Shown: in pieces, positions 23,906 to 33,350 of the stretch
Layout: each line of letters opens with the position of its first letter
How positions within the stretch are numbered: the first letter of the stretch is position 1
Assembly (NCBI GenBank): GCA_900545525.1
Contig: UQZX01000022.1
Location: forward strand, 1 to 49,080
Direction: 5' to 3'
Source of the DNA: an uncultured Prevotella sp.
GTDB taxonomy: Bacteria > Bacteroidota > Bacteroidia > Bacteroidales > Bacteroidaceae
Length of the DNA stretch: 49,080 nucleotides
The notes under the pieces: model-generated
Databases searched by the model: none
What the model saw: only the letters and a program-made list of their open reading frames with translations
What the model was told of the DNA's origin: nothing
Made by a program: the position numbers and the translations under genes

Positions 23906-26900
23906 ATGGTGAAAAGATTTGCTATGATTTTGGCCGGCTTCATCGTTTCAATCGGAACGGCGCTGGCTCAAAGTGAAATCTCCGGAACCGTAATCTCCGA
24001 AGACACAGGAGAGCCCGTTGTAGGCGCTACGGTGAGCGTAGTCGGCACCAAAACGGGGGGGTAACAGACCTCTACGGACAGTTTAAAATCTTCGTTCCTG
24101 AGGGAAAGAAACAGCTTCGTGTGCAGTATATCGGCATGGAGCCGCAGACGGTGACCGCACACCAGGGAATGAAGATCGTTCTGAAGAACGACACGCATGC
24201 CATAGACGAGGTAATCGTAACCGGCTATGGTAATTTTAAGAAATCATCGTTTACAGGTGCGGCAAGCACCGCCGACCTGAGCAAACTGGAAGACGTGCCG
24301 ATGATTTCGATTGAAGACAAGCTTGCAGGAAGCGTGCCGGGTCTTCAGATAACCAACACGTCAGGAGCCCCCGGCTCGGTATCGAGCGTACGCGTAAGAG
24401 GCATGGGCTCCATCAACGCAGGAAACAATCCGCTGTATGTCATCGACGGTACGCCTGTATCAAGCGGCAACATCAACGCATTCAGCGGTCCGGGCGACGG
24501 ATACAACGACTCGGGAACCAACATCCTTTCTACAATCAACTCCAACGACATCGAGTCCATAACAGTTATCAAGGACGCTGCTGCGGCATCGCTCTACGGT
24601 TCGCGTGCTGCAAACGGCGTAATCGTGATAACTACGAAAAGCGGCTCACGCGGCAAGACACACGTTGACTTCCGCAGCGACTGGGGCTTCTCGAAGTCGG
24701 CAGTGAACTACCGCCCGACGCTTAACGGCGACGACTGGCGCGAGCTGCTGCACACCGGTCTGAAGAACTACGGTCTGTATCAGGGCGGCATGAGCGAGGA
24801 AAACGCGCTTGCCTTTGCAGACAGAAACATAGACCAGTTTGCCGCAAAACCCGCAAACGGCTGGACAAACTGGAAAGACCTGCTGTATCAGACAGGACAT
24901 CACAGCAACTATCAGGTTGCCGTGAACGGCGGTTCGGAAAACACGAAGTTCTACACGTCGCTGTCATATACCAATCAGGACGGTATTCTGCTCGGTCAGG
25001 GACTGGAGCGTTTCACCGGCAACGCAAACCTGACGCACACGTTCGGAAAGTTCACACTTAACCTTACGACACAATTCTCGAAAATGAACCAGAAGCTGGC
25101 GAACGAGGGTACAAGCTTCGACGGCTCTGTTGCAAACGCCGCATGGATGCAGACACCGGCATCGGTTGCCTTCAATGAGGACGGAACGCTTGCCGACAAC
25201 ACCGGCTCGGCACTGAACCGCGGCGTCAACCCGCTGTATGAAAGCCAGCATGCCTACGACAAGAGCGACATCATACGTACGTTCAACACAATCAAGCTGT
25301 CGTACAACATCTGGGACAACCTTACGCTGAGCGAGAAAATAGCATACGAATACACCTCGAACGAGGAAGACGTGCTTTGGGACAAGTACTCAAACAACGG
25401 CTCGGGCTTCAACGGACTGCTGCAGCGCCAGAGTCTCACCAACAAGCAGCTGAACACACAGACACAGCTGTCGTACATCAAGTCGTTCGGCAAGCACAAC
25501 GTGGACGCCCTCATCGGCTTTGAGACCGAGCAGAACAACAGCGCATACAACTATCTGAGCGGATATGACTATCCGGGCGACCTGTATGAGCTGACTAACG
25601 CGGGAACAACATCGTCGGAGTCGAACAAGGAGGAGTATAAGCTCGTGTCACTGCTGGGACGCGTTAACTATAACTATGCCAACAGGTACTATGCAGGACT
25701 GAGCTACCGTACGGACGGCTCTTCACGCCTTGCACACGACAACCGCTGGGGTTCGTTCTGGTCTATATCTGGAGCATGGCGCTTCAGCGACGAGAAGTTC
25801 TTTGAGCCTGTAAAGAGCATCGTCACAGACGGAAAGCTGCGCCTCTCGTTCGGTGTCAACGGAACACAGCCTTCAAGCCTCTACGGATATATGAACCTTT
25901 ATAAATATGGTGAGGCATACAACGGTGCATCGGGAATGGGTATCGTAGGAATTGGCAACCCCGACCTGAGATGGGAAAAGAACCGCGCCCTGAACATAGG
26001 TCTCGACCTGACATTCATCGACCGCATAAACCTTACGCTCGACTACTACGTGCGCAAGACGACCGACCTGATATACAATATGCCCGTATCGGCAATACCC
26101 GGATACTACGAAGGCAGCGAGGGATATGTAACAACACCGATGAACATAGGCTCGCTGAAGAACAGCGGTATAGAGATGACAATCACATCGAACAACATCA
26201 CGACAAAGGACTTCACATGGACAACATCGTTGAACATGGCTCACAACAGCAACAAGCTGTCCAAGCTGAACGGTGAGGACAACGAGGTGATAAGCGGACT
26301 GCTGATACACCGTGTAGGCGAGCCGTACTACTCGTACTATGCCTACGAATATGCAGGCGTTGACCCGGAAACAGGAAAGGAGCAGTACTTCATAAACGAC
26401 GGAACGGAAAACGCACGCAAGACGACAACCAAAGTGTCTGAGGCAAACAAGGTAATCGTGGGCAAGCACCAGCCCGTCATAGAAGGCGGTCTGACAAACA
26501 CCCTGCGCTACAAGTTCGTTGACCTCGGCTTCACCTTCACATACTCGTTCGGCGGCGACGCATACGACTACGCAACATGGCTGCACCAGAACGGCGGCTC
26601 ATACAACTATAACGGTGCGATACCGTCGTACTACAAGCTCAGCGACATGTGGACAGGTCCCGGCGACACAACGGCAAAGCTGCCCAAGTTTGAATACGGA
26701 AGCACAGGCGTGCTGTCATCGCGCTGGATAATGCCCGCCGACTACGTACGTCTGAAGAGCCTGACGCTGGGTATCACCGCCCCGCGCAAGTATACCGACA
26801 AAATCGGCATCAGCAAGGCGCGTGTATACTTCTCTGCATCGAACCTCTTCACAATCAAGTCGAAAGACCTCTTCGTAGACCCGGAGATGCCTATAGACGG

Positions 26901-26964
26901 ACTGTGCACATTCGAGACACCGCAGCTCAAGACCTTTACATTCGGTATAGAACTGGGATTTTAA
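23906..26964 (+). CDS. susC: SusC/RagA-family TonB-dependent transporter, frameshifted at a G7 tract
   Basis: An outer-membrane nutrient importer. The ATG at 23906 opens a signal peptide (MVKRFAMILAGFIVS..., ending ALAQ) and the start of a carboxypeptidase-D-like domain (SGTVISEDTGEPVVGATVSV). At 24055-24061 seven G run into a TAA stop after 52 codons. Eight G would restore TKTGGVTDLYGQF and one frame to 26964, 1019 residues. The rest is typical: TonB-box/plug region EVIVTGYGN, plug motifs ISIEDKLAGSVPGLQI, VRVRGMGSINAGNNPLYVIDG and YGSRAANGVIVITTK, a 22-strand barrel, and a C-terminal TFTFGIELGF. A GTG at 24121 is only the first possible start after the break. Either a phase-off gene, a pseudogene or a homopolymer error. 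Its partner susD follows. Confidence 0.88.
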
Positions 26965-27067
26965 GTAGATAAACAAGTTTACAAGAATGCGGAAGACATG
27001 CCGGCGGAACGGTGAAGGAAGTAACACGGACGCGGCATGTGCCCCGCAAGCTAAAAACATACAGACA

Positions 27068-28591
27068 ATGAAAATAAAAAGAATATTATATCGCTCGGTA
27101 TTCGTGGCAGCAGCTGCAGTGCTGACATCGTGCGGCACAAACTGGCTGGACGAGAGTCCGAACAACGCCGTAGACGCGGAGGGAGCTATAAAGAACGTAA
27201 GCGACCTGATAAACGCGCGCATCGGTATGTACAAGGCATTCAAGGGTACGTCTGACCTGACGGACTACTATTCGCAGCAGATGTTCGTATATGGCGACGT
27301 TCACGGTGACGACATGCAGTATAACAACGTGTACGGCAGCAACCGCGCCGGCACATACTATTACATGGAGTATACAACGGCATCAAACTTCGGGCGCACA
27401 ACAACGCCGTGGCAGTCGCCGTATATAACAATAGGACGTGCATGCCGCATCATAGAGGCTGCAGAGGCAGGGACAATGACCGACGCGGAAGAGTCGGCAG
27501 CCGACATCGCACAGATAGAGGCAGAGGCAAGGGTGCTGCGCGCATACTGCCTCTTCGACCTGACACGCATCTACGGCAAGCCCTACACCATGGACGGCGG
27601 CGAGTCGCTGGGCGCATCGGTGGTGACATCATCGCTCGAGAGCACGGACAAGCCCGCGCGCAGCAGCGTGAAGGACTGCTACACGCAGATACTGAAAGAC
27701 CTTAACACGGCAATATCTTCAAACGCCCTTTACGATGGAACAGACGACACGGGATACATCAACGTGTGGGCGGCAAAGGCACTGCTCGTGCGCGTATACC
27801 TGACAATGGGCGGGGAGGAAAACCTCAAAAATGCCCTCGACACGGCGCAGGACATCATAGCAAACTCTCCGTATACGCTATGGACACCGTCACAGTATGC
27901 CACGGCATGGGACAAGCGCAGTGCTGCCCACGGCAACGAAATGATTTTCGAGATTGCCATAACGGGAACAAACGACTGGACCGACCGTAACGGCATTTCA
28001 TATCTTTGCGACCCGGACGGATACGGCGACGTAATCGTAACAAAGTCGTTCTACGACATGATGCAGTCTGACCCGCAGGACGCACGCAACGGCATACTCA
28101 TAGCCGGAGCTGAAAACACGCAGGCAACATTCGGCGATGCACGCCCGTACATCAACAAATTCCAGGATGCTGCGGACACGCGTCTTGCCAACCTGCCCAT
28201 GCTGCGCCTCTCCGAGGTGTACCTGTCGGCTGCCGAGGCTGCATTTGCCCTCAACAAGAAGGACATTGCGGTACCTCTGCTGAACGCGATAATATCCAAC
28301 CGCACCACGGACGCCTCTAAGCTCGTCAACGAAACGACGATAACGGATGAACGCATTGCAACGGAACGCCGCAAGGAACTTGTGGGCGAGGGACAGCGTT
28401 ACTTCGACCTGTTGCGCCGCGGCGAGCAAATCGTAAGATACACAGACGTGAACAACCGTGGCTGGCACGACATTCTCGCTGAAGACGCACGTGCCTTCGA
28501 CCGTACATCGTACAAGGCTTATCCCGCCATTCCGCAGTATGAGGTTAACGCTAACAAGAACATCCAGCAGAACGACGGATACGGCAAATAA
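27068..28591 (+). CDS. susD: SusD/RagB-family outer-membrane lipoprotein
   Basis: A 507-residue surface lipoprotein that caps the SusC barrel and helps capture the substrate. The signal peptide ends in the lipobox LTSC (AAAAVLTSCGTNWLDE). The SusD/RagB TPR-like fold follows, with the family hallmarks RAYCLFDLTRIYGKPY, LPMLRLSEVYLSAAEAAFALN and RRKELVGEGQRYFDLLRRGE. The ATG at 27068 fits the signal peptide; an in-frame start at 26987 lies in the susC-susD spacer. No glycoside hydrolase, sensor or second binding protein follows, and a terminator ends the unit, so the substrate cannot be inferred. Confidence 0.96.
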   Translation: MKIKRILYRSVFVAAAAVLTSCGTNWLDESPNNAVDAEGAIKNVSDLINARIGMYKAFKGTSDLTDYYSQQMFVYGDVHGDDMQYNNVYGSNRAGTYYYMEYTTASNFGRTTTPWQSPYITIGRACRIIEAAEAGTMTDAEESAADIAQIEAEARVLRAYCLFDLTRIYGKPYTMDGGESLGASVVTSSLESTDKPARSSVKDCYTQILKDLNTAISSNALYDGTDDTGYINVWAAKALLVRVYLTMGGEENLKNALDTAQDIIANSPYTLWTPSQYATAWDKRSAAHGNEMIFEIAITGTNDWTDRNGISYLCDPDGYGDVIVTKSFYDMMQSDPQDARNGILIAGAENTQATFGDARPYINKFQDAADTRLANLPMLRLSEVYLSAAEAAFALNKKDIAVPLLNAIISNRTTDASKLVNETTITDERIATERRKELVGEGQRYFDLLRRGEQIVRYTDVNNRGWHDILAEDARAFDRTSYKAYPAIPQYEVNANKNIQQNDGYGK

Positions 28592-28622
28592 AATTTTTTC
28601 ATAAAATACTCTAAGTGAAAAA

Positions 28623-28665
28623 CAGCAGGACGGCGGCCGCGAAGGTCATACGTCCTGCTTTTTTA
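28623..28665 (+). terminator. Terminator of the susCD unit
   Basis: AGCAGGACG at 28623-28631 pairs with CGTCCTGCT at 28651-28659, followed by TTTTTT. It lies 32 bp after the susD stop. The remaining gap to 29003 holds AT-rich repeats of the form AATTATAAATT, a pyrimidine-rich stretch and a small hairpin (AAGCCTT/AAGGCTT, about 28934-28949), but no gene. Confidence 0.85.
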
Positions 28666-28970
28666 ATTTATAATTAATAATTCATAATTTATAATTTACT
28701 GCGCAGAAGGGCTGTATATCTAATGTTAATTAGAATAATCACACAAACCTCCCCTCCCTTCTTTTGAAAAGGCAGAAACGCCGTGAAGGCTGCGTATACG
28801 GATATATAGTAAGCCTGTTTATATGACACGGCATCCATACTCATAGGATATTATGTTCTTCCGAAATCTGAAGTGACATGCCAAGGCGGACTTGAAAGAG
28901 CAACAAGGTGATTGTGAACAAAAGTTTCCCGCAAGCCTTGCGAAGGCTTCTACGTCTGATATTTCTTTAG

Positions 28971-28978
28971 TATATTTG
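28971..28978 (+). promoter_or_regulatory. FtsZ-homologue promoter -7 box
   Basis: TATATTTG matches TAnnTTTG, 25 bp before the ATG at 29004. A TTG at 28992 in the same frame would leave almost no leader and is rejected. Confidence 0.6.
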
Positions 28979-29003
28979 CACCTAAAGAATCTTGACTATA
29001 AAC

Positions 29004-30215
29004 ATGACAAAAGAAGACATTTTAGATTTTGGTCCGGTAGAAGACAGGATGCAGGACATTATTAAGGTAATTGGTGTTGGCGGAGGAGGCTGCAATGCCG
29101 TAAGGAACATGTATGACGATAATATTTCCGGCGTAACACTTGCAGTATGCAACACTGATAGCAAATCGTTAGCCCCGTCGCCCGTGCCTGTCAAAATTCT
29201 TTTAGGAGAAGGACTTGGCGCCGGAGGAAAGCCCGAAATCGGACGTTCCGAGGCAGAGAAGAATATCGCCGACATCGAGCATCTGTTAAATGACGGTACT
29301 AAAATGGTGTTCATCACAGCAAGTATGGGCGGAGGCACTGGCACCGGCTCTGCCCCAGTTGTGGCAAGCGTAGCAAGAAAAATGGGCATGCTGACAATCG
29401 GAATAGTAACCATTCCGTTCCGGTTTGAGAAAAAGCAGAAGATTATCCGTGCTCTGAGAGGTGTTGATGAAATGCGCAAAAACGTCGATGCCATACTTAT
29501 AATAAACAATGAACGGCTGTGCGATGTATATGCCGACACTACAATATCTGTGAAAGAGTCGTTTGCAAGAGCAGACAACATTCTAAAGGATGCAGTAAAG
29601 GGGATATCGGAACTGATAACCGTAAACAGCAACGGAGGTATCGACCTTGACTTCCGTGATGTAGAAACCACCATGCGCGATGGCGGCGGTGCAATCATGG
29701 CGATGGGACGTGCAAGCGGAGAGAAACGCGTGGAACGGGCTATAAGCAACGCTTTGCACTCACCTCTGCTTTACGGCAGTGACATCAGTCATGCCAAACG
29801 AATATTGTTTAACATATATTCCAGCGACGATGCGCCTATCATGGTGCCGGAGATGCAGGAGATAGACGAGTTCTTTGACAGCCTTAACCCATATATTGAG
29901 GTGATCTGGGGAATATCGTCCGACAACACCATTGGCGAGGATGCAAAGGTAACGATACTGGCAACCGGCATGGAAGCAAATAATGATATCGATGAAGAGC
30001 TGAAAGATGACGCTTACTATGAAAGCCTGATATCAAAACTTTACAAGCCTATAAAAAAGGATGTGGAAGAACCTGCTCCGGAACCCACATTCGTGGTTAC
30101 ACAAGCTCCTGAACCCGAACCGCCCATTGAAACAGGAAAGGAAGAAAGCAAGTCCTCTACTTTAAACAGGATAAAGAACTGGTTTGCAAATGTCTTAAAC
30201 GAAACAGAAGAATAA
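29004..30215 (+). CDS. FtsZ-family GTPase, probable divergent paralogue
   Basis: A 403-residue tubulin-superfamily protein. Nucleotide-binding loops: GVGGGGCNAV (about 24-33), CNTDSKSL (49-56), GLGAGGKPE (70-78) and the signature GGGTGTGSAP (109-118). The T7 synergy loop DLDFRDV (214-220) keeps both aspartates needed for GTP hydrolysis, but has Asp in place of the usual Asn. Compared with the Bacteroides FtsZ I remember, about four residues are missing between the second and third loops (KILLGEGLGAG), and GMGGGTGTGA is SMGGGTGTGS. The C-terminus lacks the usual FtsA-binding tail and ends in an amphipathic stretch (LNRIKNWFANVL). None of the usual ftsA, ftsQ or mur neighbours are present; an unknown gene follows 10 bp later. 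It may be a second FtsZ, or the only one in a rearranged locus. Confidence 0.85.
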   Translation: MTKEDILDFGPVEDRMQDIIKVIGVGGGGCNAVRNMYDDNISGVTLAVCNTDSKSLAPSPVPVKILLGEGLGAGGKPEIGRSEAEKNIADIEHLLNDGTKMVFITASMGGGTGTGSAPVVASVARKMGMLTIGIVTIPFRFEKKQKIIRALRGVDEMRKNVDAILIINNERLCDVYADTTISVKESFARADNILKDAVKGISELITVNSNGGIDLDFRDVETTMRDGGGAIMAMGRASGEKRVERAISNALHSPLLYGSDISHAKRILFNIYSSDDAPIMVPEMQEIDEFFDSLNPYIEVIWGISSDNTIGEDAKVTILATGMEANNDIDEELKDDAYYESLISKLYKPIKKDVEEPAPEPTFVVTQAPEPEPPIETGKEESKSSTLNRIKNWFANVLNETEE

Positions 30216-30225
30216 TCAGCAGAAG

Positions 30226-30819
30226 ATGAAAAGGACTCTTGAAGAAACGGCTGCTGAGATTTCAAAGTATGCAAAAGAGATTGTAACAGCAGGCAGGAAA
30301 GACTTGCTGTTACAAGCCATAGGCGTGCCACTCTTGGAAGAATTACGCATAGAGGCGGCAAAGACAAGACTAAGCCGGCTGCGGATAACAAAAGAATATC
30401 GGTTCTTCCTTGTCGACCGAGGAAACAAAGAAATAGAAATGCAGCCTGTACATAAAGCCGTATACCTGCTATTCCTGGCACATCCTGAGGGCATAGAGTT
30501 TAAACGCCTGAGGGATTTTCGCGAGGAACTGGCACGATATTACATGGCAACAGCCAAGATGACGGACAAAGAACAAATCATAGAGAGCGTAAATCACCTT
30601 GTAAATCCTCTTGATAATGCAATCAATGAAAAGTGCTCACGCATTAAAAAGGTTTTTCTTGACATCATGGATGAATATACTGGCAGTTACTATATAATCA
30701 GCGGACATCTTCAAAAACACATTTCCGGTTCTTCACGTATATGGTATGAGCGTCTGAAAGTGATCACACTGCCAAGGACATTGGTTATAAATGAGACCAG
30801 CACTTGTTCCAAAATATGA
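30226..30819 (+). CDS. Conserved-looking protein of unknown function, partner of the FtsZ homologue
   Basis: A 197-residue, mostly helical, soluble protein with no signal peptide; I do not recognise a named domain. The first 60 residues include a helical AAEISKYAKEIVTAGRKDLLL. A central block, VHKAVYLLFLAHPEGIEFKRL, looks like a winged-helix or phosphorylation-receiver-associated segment that I recall in other Bacteroidetes hypothetical proteins, followed by NPLDNAINEKCSRIKKVF. It starts 10 bp after the FtsZ-type stop, so the two are one unit. The start ATG at 30226 follows a purine-rich CAGCAGAAG. Confidence 0.7.
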   Translation: MKRTLEETAAEISKYAKEIVTAGRKDLLLQAIGVPLLEELRIEAAKTRLSRLRITKEYRFFLVDRGNKEIEMQPVHKAVYLLFLAHPEGIEFKRLRDFREELARYYMATAKMTDKEQIIESVNHLVNPLDNAINEKCSRIKKVFLDIMDEYTGSYYIISGHLQKHISGSSRIWYERLKVITLPRTLVINETSTCSKI

Positions 30820-30925
30820 TATGTAAGTACACTTTATCATTGTCAGCAACTGTCATTCAAACAAATAACAGGCGTTTCCGTGCAAGTATTTTTACACAAA
30901 GACAGTATCTTATAATTTTATTTGT

Positions 30926-30933
30926 TATTTTTG
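30926..30933 (+). promoter_or_regulatory. argH promoter -7 box
   Basis: TATTTTTG matches TAnnTTTG, about 100 bp before the argH ATG. The rest of the 213-bp gap shows no gene. Confidence 0.5.
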
Positions 30934-31032
30934 CAAAGACATTACAAGACTCAATAAAAGCCTGTCCGCCTTTTGTTTTTTATAAGTGATGCGGACGGGA
31001 AATGTCATTATAAGGACTATATATAATAAGGT

Positions 31033-32370
31033 ATGGCAAACAAACTGTGGGAAAAGAACTTTGAGGTAAACAAGGAGATTGAGCGCTTCACCGTGGGACG
31101 TGACCGCGAAATGGACATGTATCTGGCAAAGTATGACGTGCTGGGCTCCATGGCACACATAACGATGCTCGAGTCGATAGGACTGCTCGGCAAGGAAGAA
31201 TTGCGGCTCTTGCTGGACGAGCTGCGGAATATATACAGGACATGCGAGCGAGGCGAGTTTGTCATAGAAGACGATGTGGAAGACGTGCACTCGCAGGTGG
31301 AGATGCTGCTGACGCGCAAGCTGGGCGACATGGGTAAGAAGATACACAGCGGACGCTCGCGCAACGACCAGGTGCTGGTAGACCTGAAACTGTTCACAAG
31401 GCATGAGCTGAAAGACATAGTGGAAAGCGTAAAGGTGCTCTTCGACGAGCTTATAGACAAGAGCAACACGTATAAGAACGTGCTGATGCCGGGATACACG
31501 CACCTGCAGGTGGCTATGCCAAGCTCGTTCGGACTGTGGTTCGGGGCATACGCCGAGAGCCTTGCGGACGACATGCAGTTTCTGCTGGCGGCATACAGGA
31601 TGACAAACCGCAATCCGCTGGGAAGCGCGGCAGGATACGGTTCGTCGTTCCCGCTGAACCGCACGATGACGACAGAGCTGCTCGGATTCGACTCGATGAA
31701 CTACAATGTGGTATATGCCCAGATGGGAAGGGGCAAGATGGAGCGCAACGTGGCTTTCGCCCTGGCAACAGTGGCGGGAACAGTGGCTAAGCTGGCTTTC
31801 GATGCCTGCATGTTCAACAGCCAGAACTTCTCGTTCGTAAAGCTTCCAAAGGAATGTACGACAGGAAGCAGCATCATGCCACACAAGAAGAACCCGGACG
31901 TGTTCGAGCTGATAAGGGCAAAGAGCAACAAGCTGCAGGGGCTGCCGCAGCAGATAATGCTGATGATGAACAACCTGCCGTCAGGCTACTTCCGCGACCT
32001 GCAGATGATAAAGGAAGTGTTCCTTCCGGCATTCGGAGAGCTGAAGGATTGTCTGCAAATGGCTGCTTACATTATCAACAAGATGGAAGTAAACGAGCAC
32101 ATACTGGACAACAGCATATATGACGCAATGTTCTCCGTGGAAGAAGTAAACCGTCTTGCCGCAGCTGGAATGCCGTTCCGCGACGCATACAAGAAAGTGG
32201 GAATGGACATCGAAGAGGGCAAGTTCGTTCCCGACAAGGACATACATCACACGCATGAGGGAAGCATCGGAAACCTATGCAACGACAGAATACAGGAACT
32301 TATGGAGCATACCATAGGCGAATTTGGCTTTGAAAGAATTATAAACGCAGAAAAAAGACTTATAGGATGA
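31033..32370 (+). CDS. argH: Argininosuccinate lyase
   Basis: A 445-residue cytosolic enzyme (EC 4.3.2.1) of the fumarase/aspartase superfamily, the last step of arginine synthesis. The signature GSSIMPHKKNPD is present at about residue 276. HSGRSRNDQVLVDLKL and the PGYTHLQVAMP active-site segment lie upstream. No other arg gene is in the window. The stop overlaps the next ATG (ATGA, 32367-32370), coupling it to a lipoprotein gene. Confidence 0.97.
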   Translation: MANKLWEKNFEVNKEIERFTVGRDREMDMYLAKYDVLGSMAHITMLESIGLLGKEELRLLLDELRNIYRTCERGEFVIEDDVEDVHSQVEMLLTRKLGDMGKKIHSGRSRNDQVLVDLKLFTRHELKDIVESVKVLFDELIDKSNTYKNVLMPGYTHLQVAMPSSFGLWFGAYAESLADDMQFLLAAYRMTNRNPLGSAAGYGSSFPLNRTMTTELLGFDSMNYNVVYAQMGRGKMERNVAFALATVAGTVAKLAFDACMFNSQNFSFVKLPKECTTGSSIMPHKKNPDVFELIRAKSNKLQGLPQQIMLMMNNLPSGYFRDLQMIKEVFLPAFGELKDCLQMAAYIINKMEVNEHILDNSIYDAMFSVEEVNRLAAAGMPFRDAYKKVGMDIEEGKFVPDKDIHHTHEGSIGNLCNDRIQELMEHTIGEFGFERIINAEKRLIG

Positions 32371-32936
32371 GAAACATTGCTATAATACTGCTGTGCCTCA
32401 TGGCATTGCTTACATCCTGCGGAGATACTGAAAATGAATTCAGCAGCTACCGCTGTTATCTGGTCTTTCAGAACGACAGGCATCAGGACATGACACTGGC
32501 AAGCGCACTCAACCCCAATGCACCGGGCATATTCTGCCGTATATCATTCGGTGTGAAGAACGGGGCACAGTGTTATTTCTTCGAGAGCAACCAAGGGCTG
32601 TCATCATACAAGACGGCAATGGCAACCGACCTGCAACGCTCCAATATTCTCGGAGTGTACAACGAAAGCGGCGTGATTGTAGGATATGGCAACATTAACT
32701 TCCCTGCAACGCTGTACGCATACGACAGCCAGTGTCCTAACTGCTACAAGGCAACGGGAAAACCGGCTTACAGACTGACAATGAACAGTGCAGGAACGGC
32801 ATCGTGCAACAGGTGCAAGAGGGTATACGACATGAACAACGGGGGTATAATATCATCCGGAGAGAAGGGAGACAAGATGATCAGGTACCGTGCAGCATCC
32901 GCCGGTCCGCTCGGAACATTGACCGTGACAAACTGA
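32367..32936 (+). CDS. Lipoprotein with two CxxC pairs, unknown function
   Basis: A 189-residue predicted lipoprotein. The signal peptide ends LLTSC (residues 14-18), and the mature part begins GDTENEFSSYRCY. It contains CPNC and CNRC, about 25 residues apart, which could bind zinc or a metal cluster or form disulfides. They are not the CxH/CxxH pairs of a Rieske centre, although the overall strand-rich shape (ending GPLGTLTVTN) is reminiscent of one. The ATG overlaps the argH stop. Similar proteins are frequent in Bacteroidetes, without known function (from memory). Confidence 0.8.
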   Translation: MRNIAIILLCLMALLTSCGDTENEFSSYRCYLVFQNDRHQDMTLASALNPNAPGIFCRISFGVKNGAQCYFFESNQGLSSYKTAMATDLQRSNILGVYNESGVIVGYGNINFPATLYAYDSQCPNCYKATGKPAYRLTMNSAGTASCNRCKRVYDMNNGGIISSGEKGDKMIRYRAASAGPLGTLTVTN

Positions 32937-33041
32937 ACATGCCTGCAAACAGGAAGACTATACTCCAAAACAGACAGGCAGACAGCTCGCATACAGCACA
33001 GCAACGGGCTTTACGGGGTTAAATAAAAAATATGTAAATAG

Positions 33042-33073
33042 TTTGGGGGTTAGAATAAATAATCTTATCTTTG
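33042..33073 (+). promoter_or_regulatory. tRNA/lipoprotein operon promoter
   Basis: TTTG at 33042-33045 and TATCTTTG at 33066-33073, 20 bp apart: the best full-consensus Bacteroidetes promoter in the window. Transcription would start about 80 nt before tRNA-Gly. Confidence 0.8.
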
Positions 33074-33159
33074 CACAACGAAAAACGTGGTGAACTCTAC
33101 AATTTATTGTGCAGTGCTTTTCCAAAAAGGAGTTTCTACGCTAAGTTTTAAGTTGTAAC

Positions 33160-33232
33160 GCGGAAATAGCTCAGTTGGTAGAGCACAACCTTGCCAAGGT
33201 TGGGGTCGCGGGTTCGAGTCCCGTTTTCCGCT
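33160..33232 (+). tRNA. tRNA-Gly (GCC)
   Basis: A 73-nt cloverleaf: acceptor GCGGAAA pairs with TTTCCGC, D-stem GCTC/GAGC, anticodon stem CAACC/GGTTG with loop TTGCCAA (anticodon GCC), and T-arm GCGGG-TTCGAGT-CCCGT. Discriminator T; CCA is not encoded. Confidence 0.97.
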
Positions 33233-33240
33233 CTTCGGCA

Positions 33241-33326
33241 GCCGCAATGGTGGAATTGGTAGACACGAGGGACTTAAAATCCCTTGGCCAGTAATGGCTG
33301 TGCGGGTTCGAGTCCCGCTCGCGGCA
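33241..33326 (+). tRNA. tRNA-Leu (TAA)
   Basis: An 86-nt class II tRNA. Acceptor GCCGCAA pairs with TCGCGGC (one mismatch), anticodon stem AGGGA/TCCCT with loop CTTAAAA (anticodon TAA), a long variable arm (TGGCCAGTAATGGCTG region), and T-arm GCGGG-TTCGAGT-CCCGC. Only 8 nt separate it from tRNA-Gly. CC follows the discriminator A. Confidence 0.96.
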
Positions 33327-33350
33327 CCTTCTTTTAATAAACCTACTAAC

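Noticed and set aside
24121..26964. SusC as a complete gene starting at GTG 24121
   Set aside because: This start falls inside the carboxypeptidase-like domain with no signal peptide; a full signal peptide and domain start lie upstream in another frame, before the G7 tract.
32367..32936. Rieske iron-sulfur protein
   Set aside because: The cysteines are in CxxC pairs without the required histidines.
33160..33326. tRNA genes as an attachment site for an integrated element
   Set aside because: No integrase and no direct repeat of a tRNA 3' end was seen in the window.
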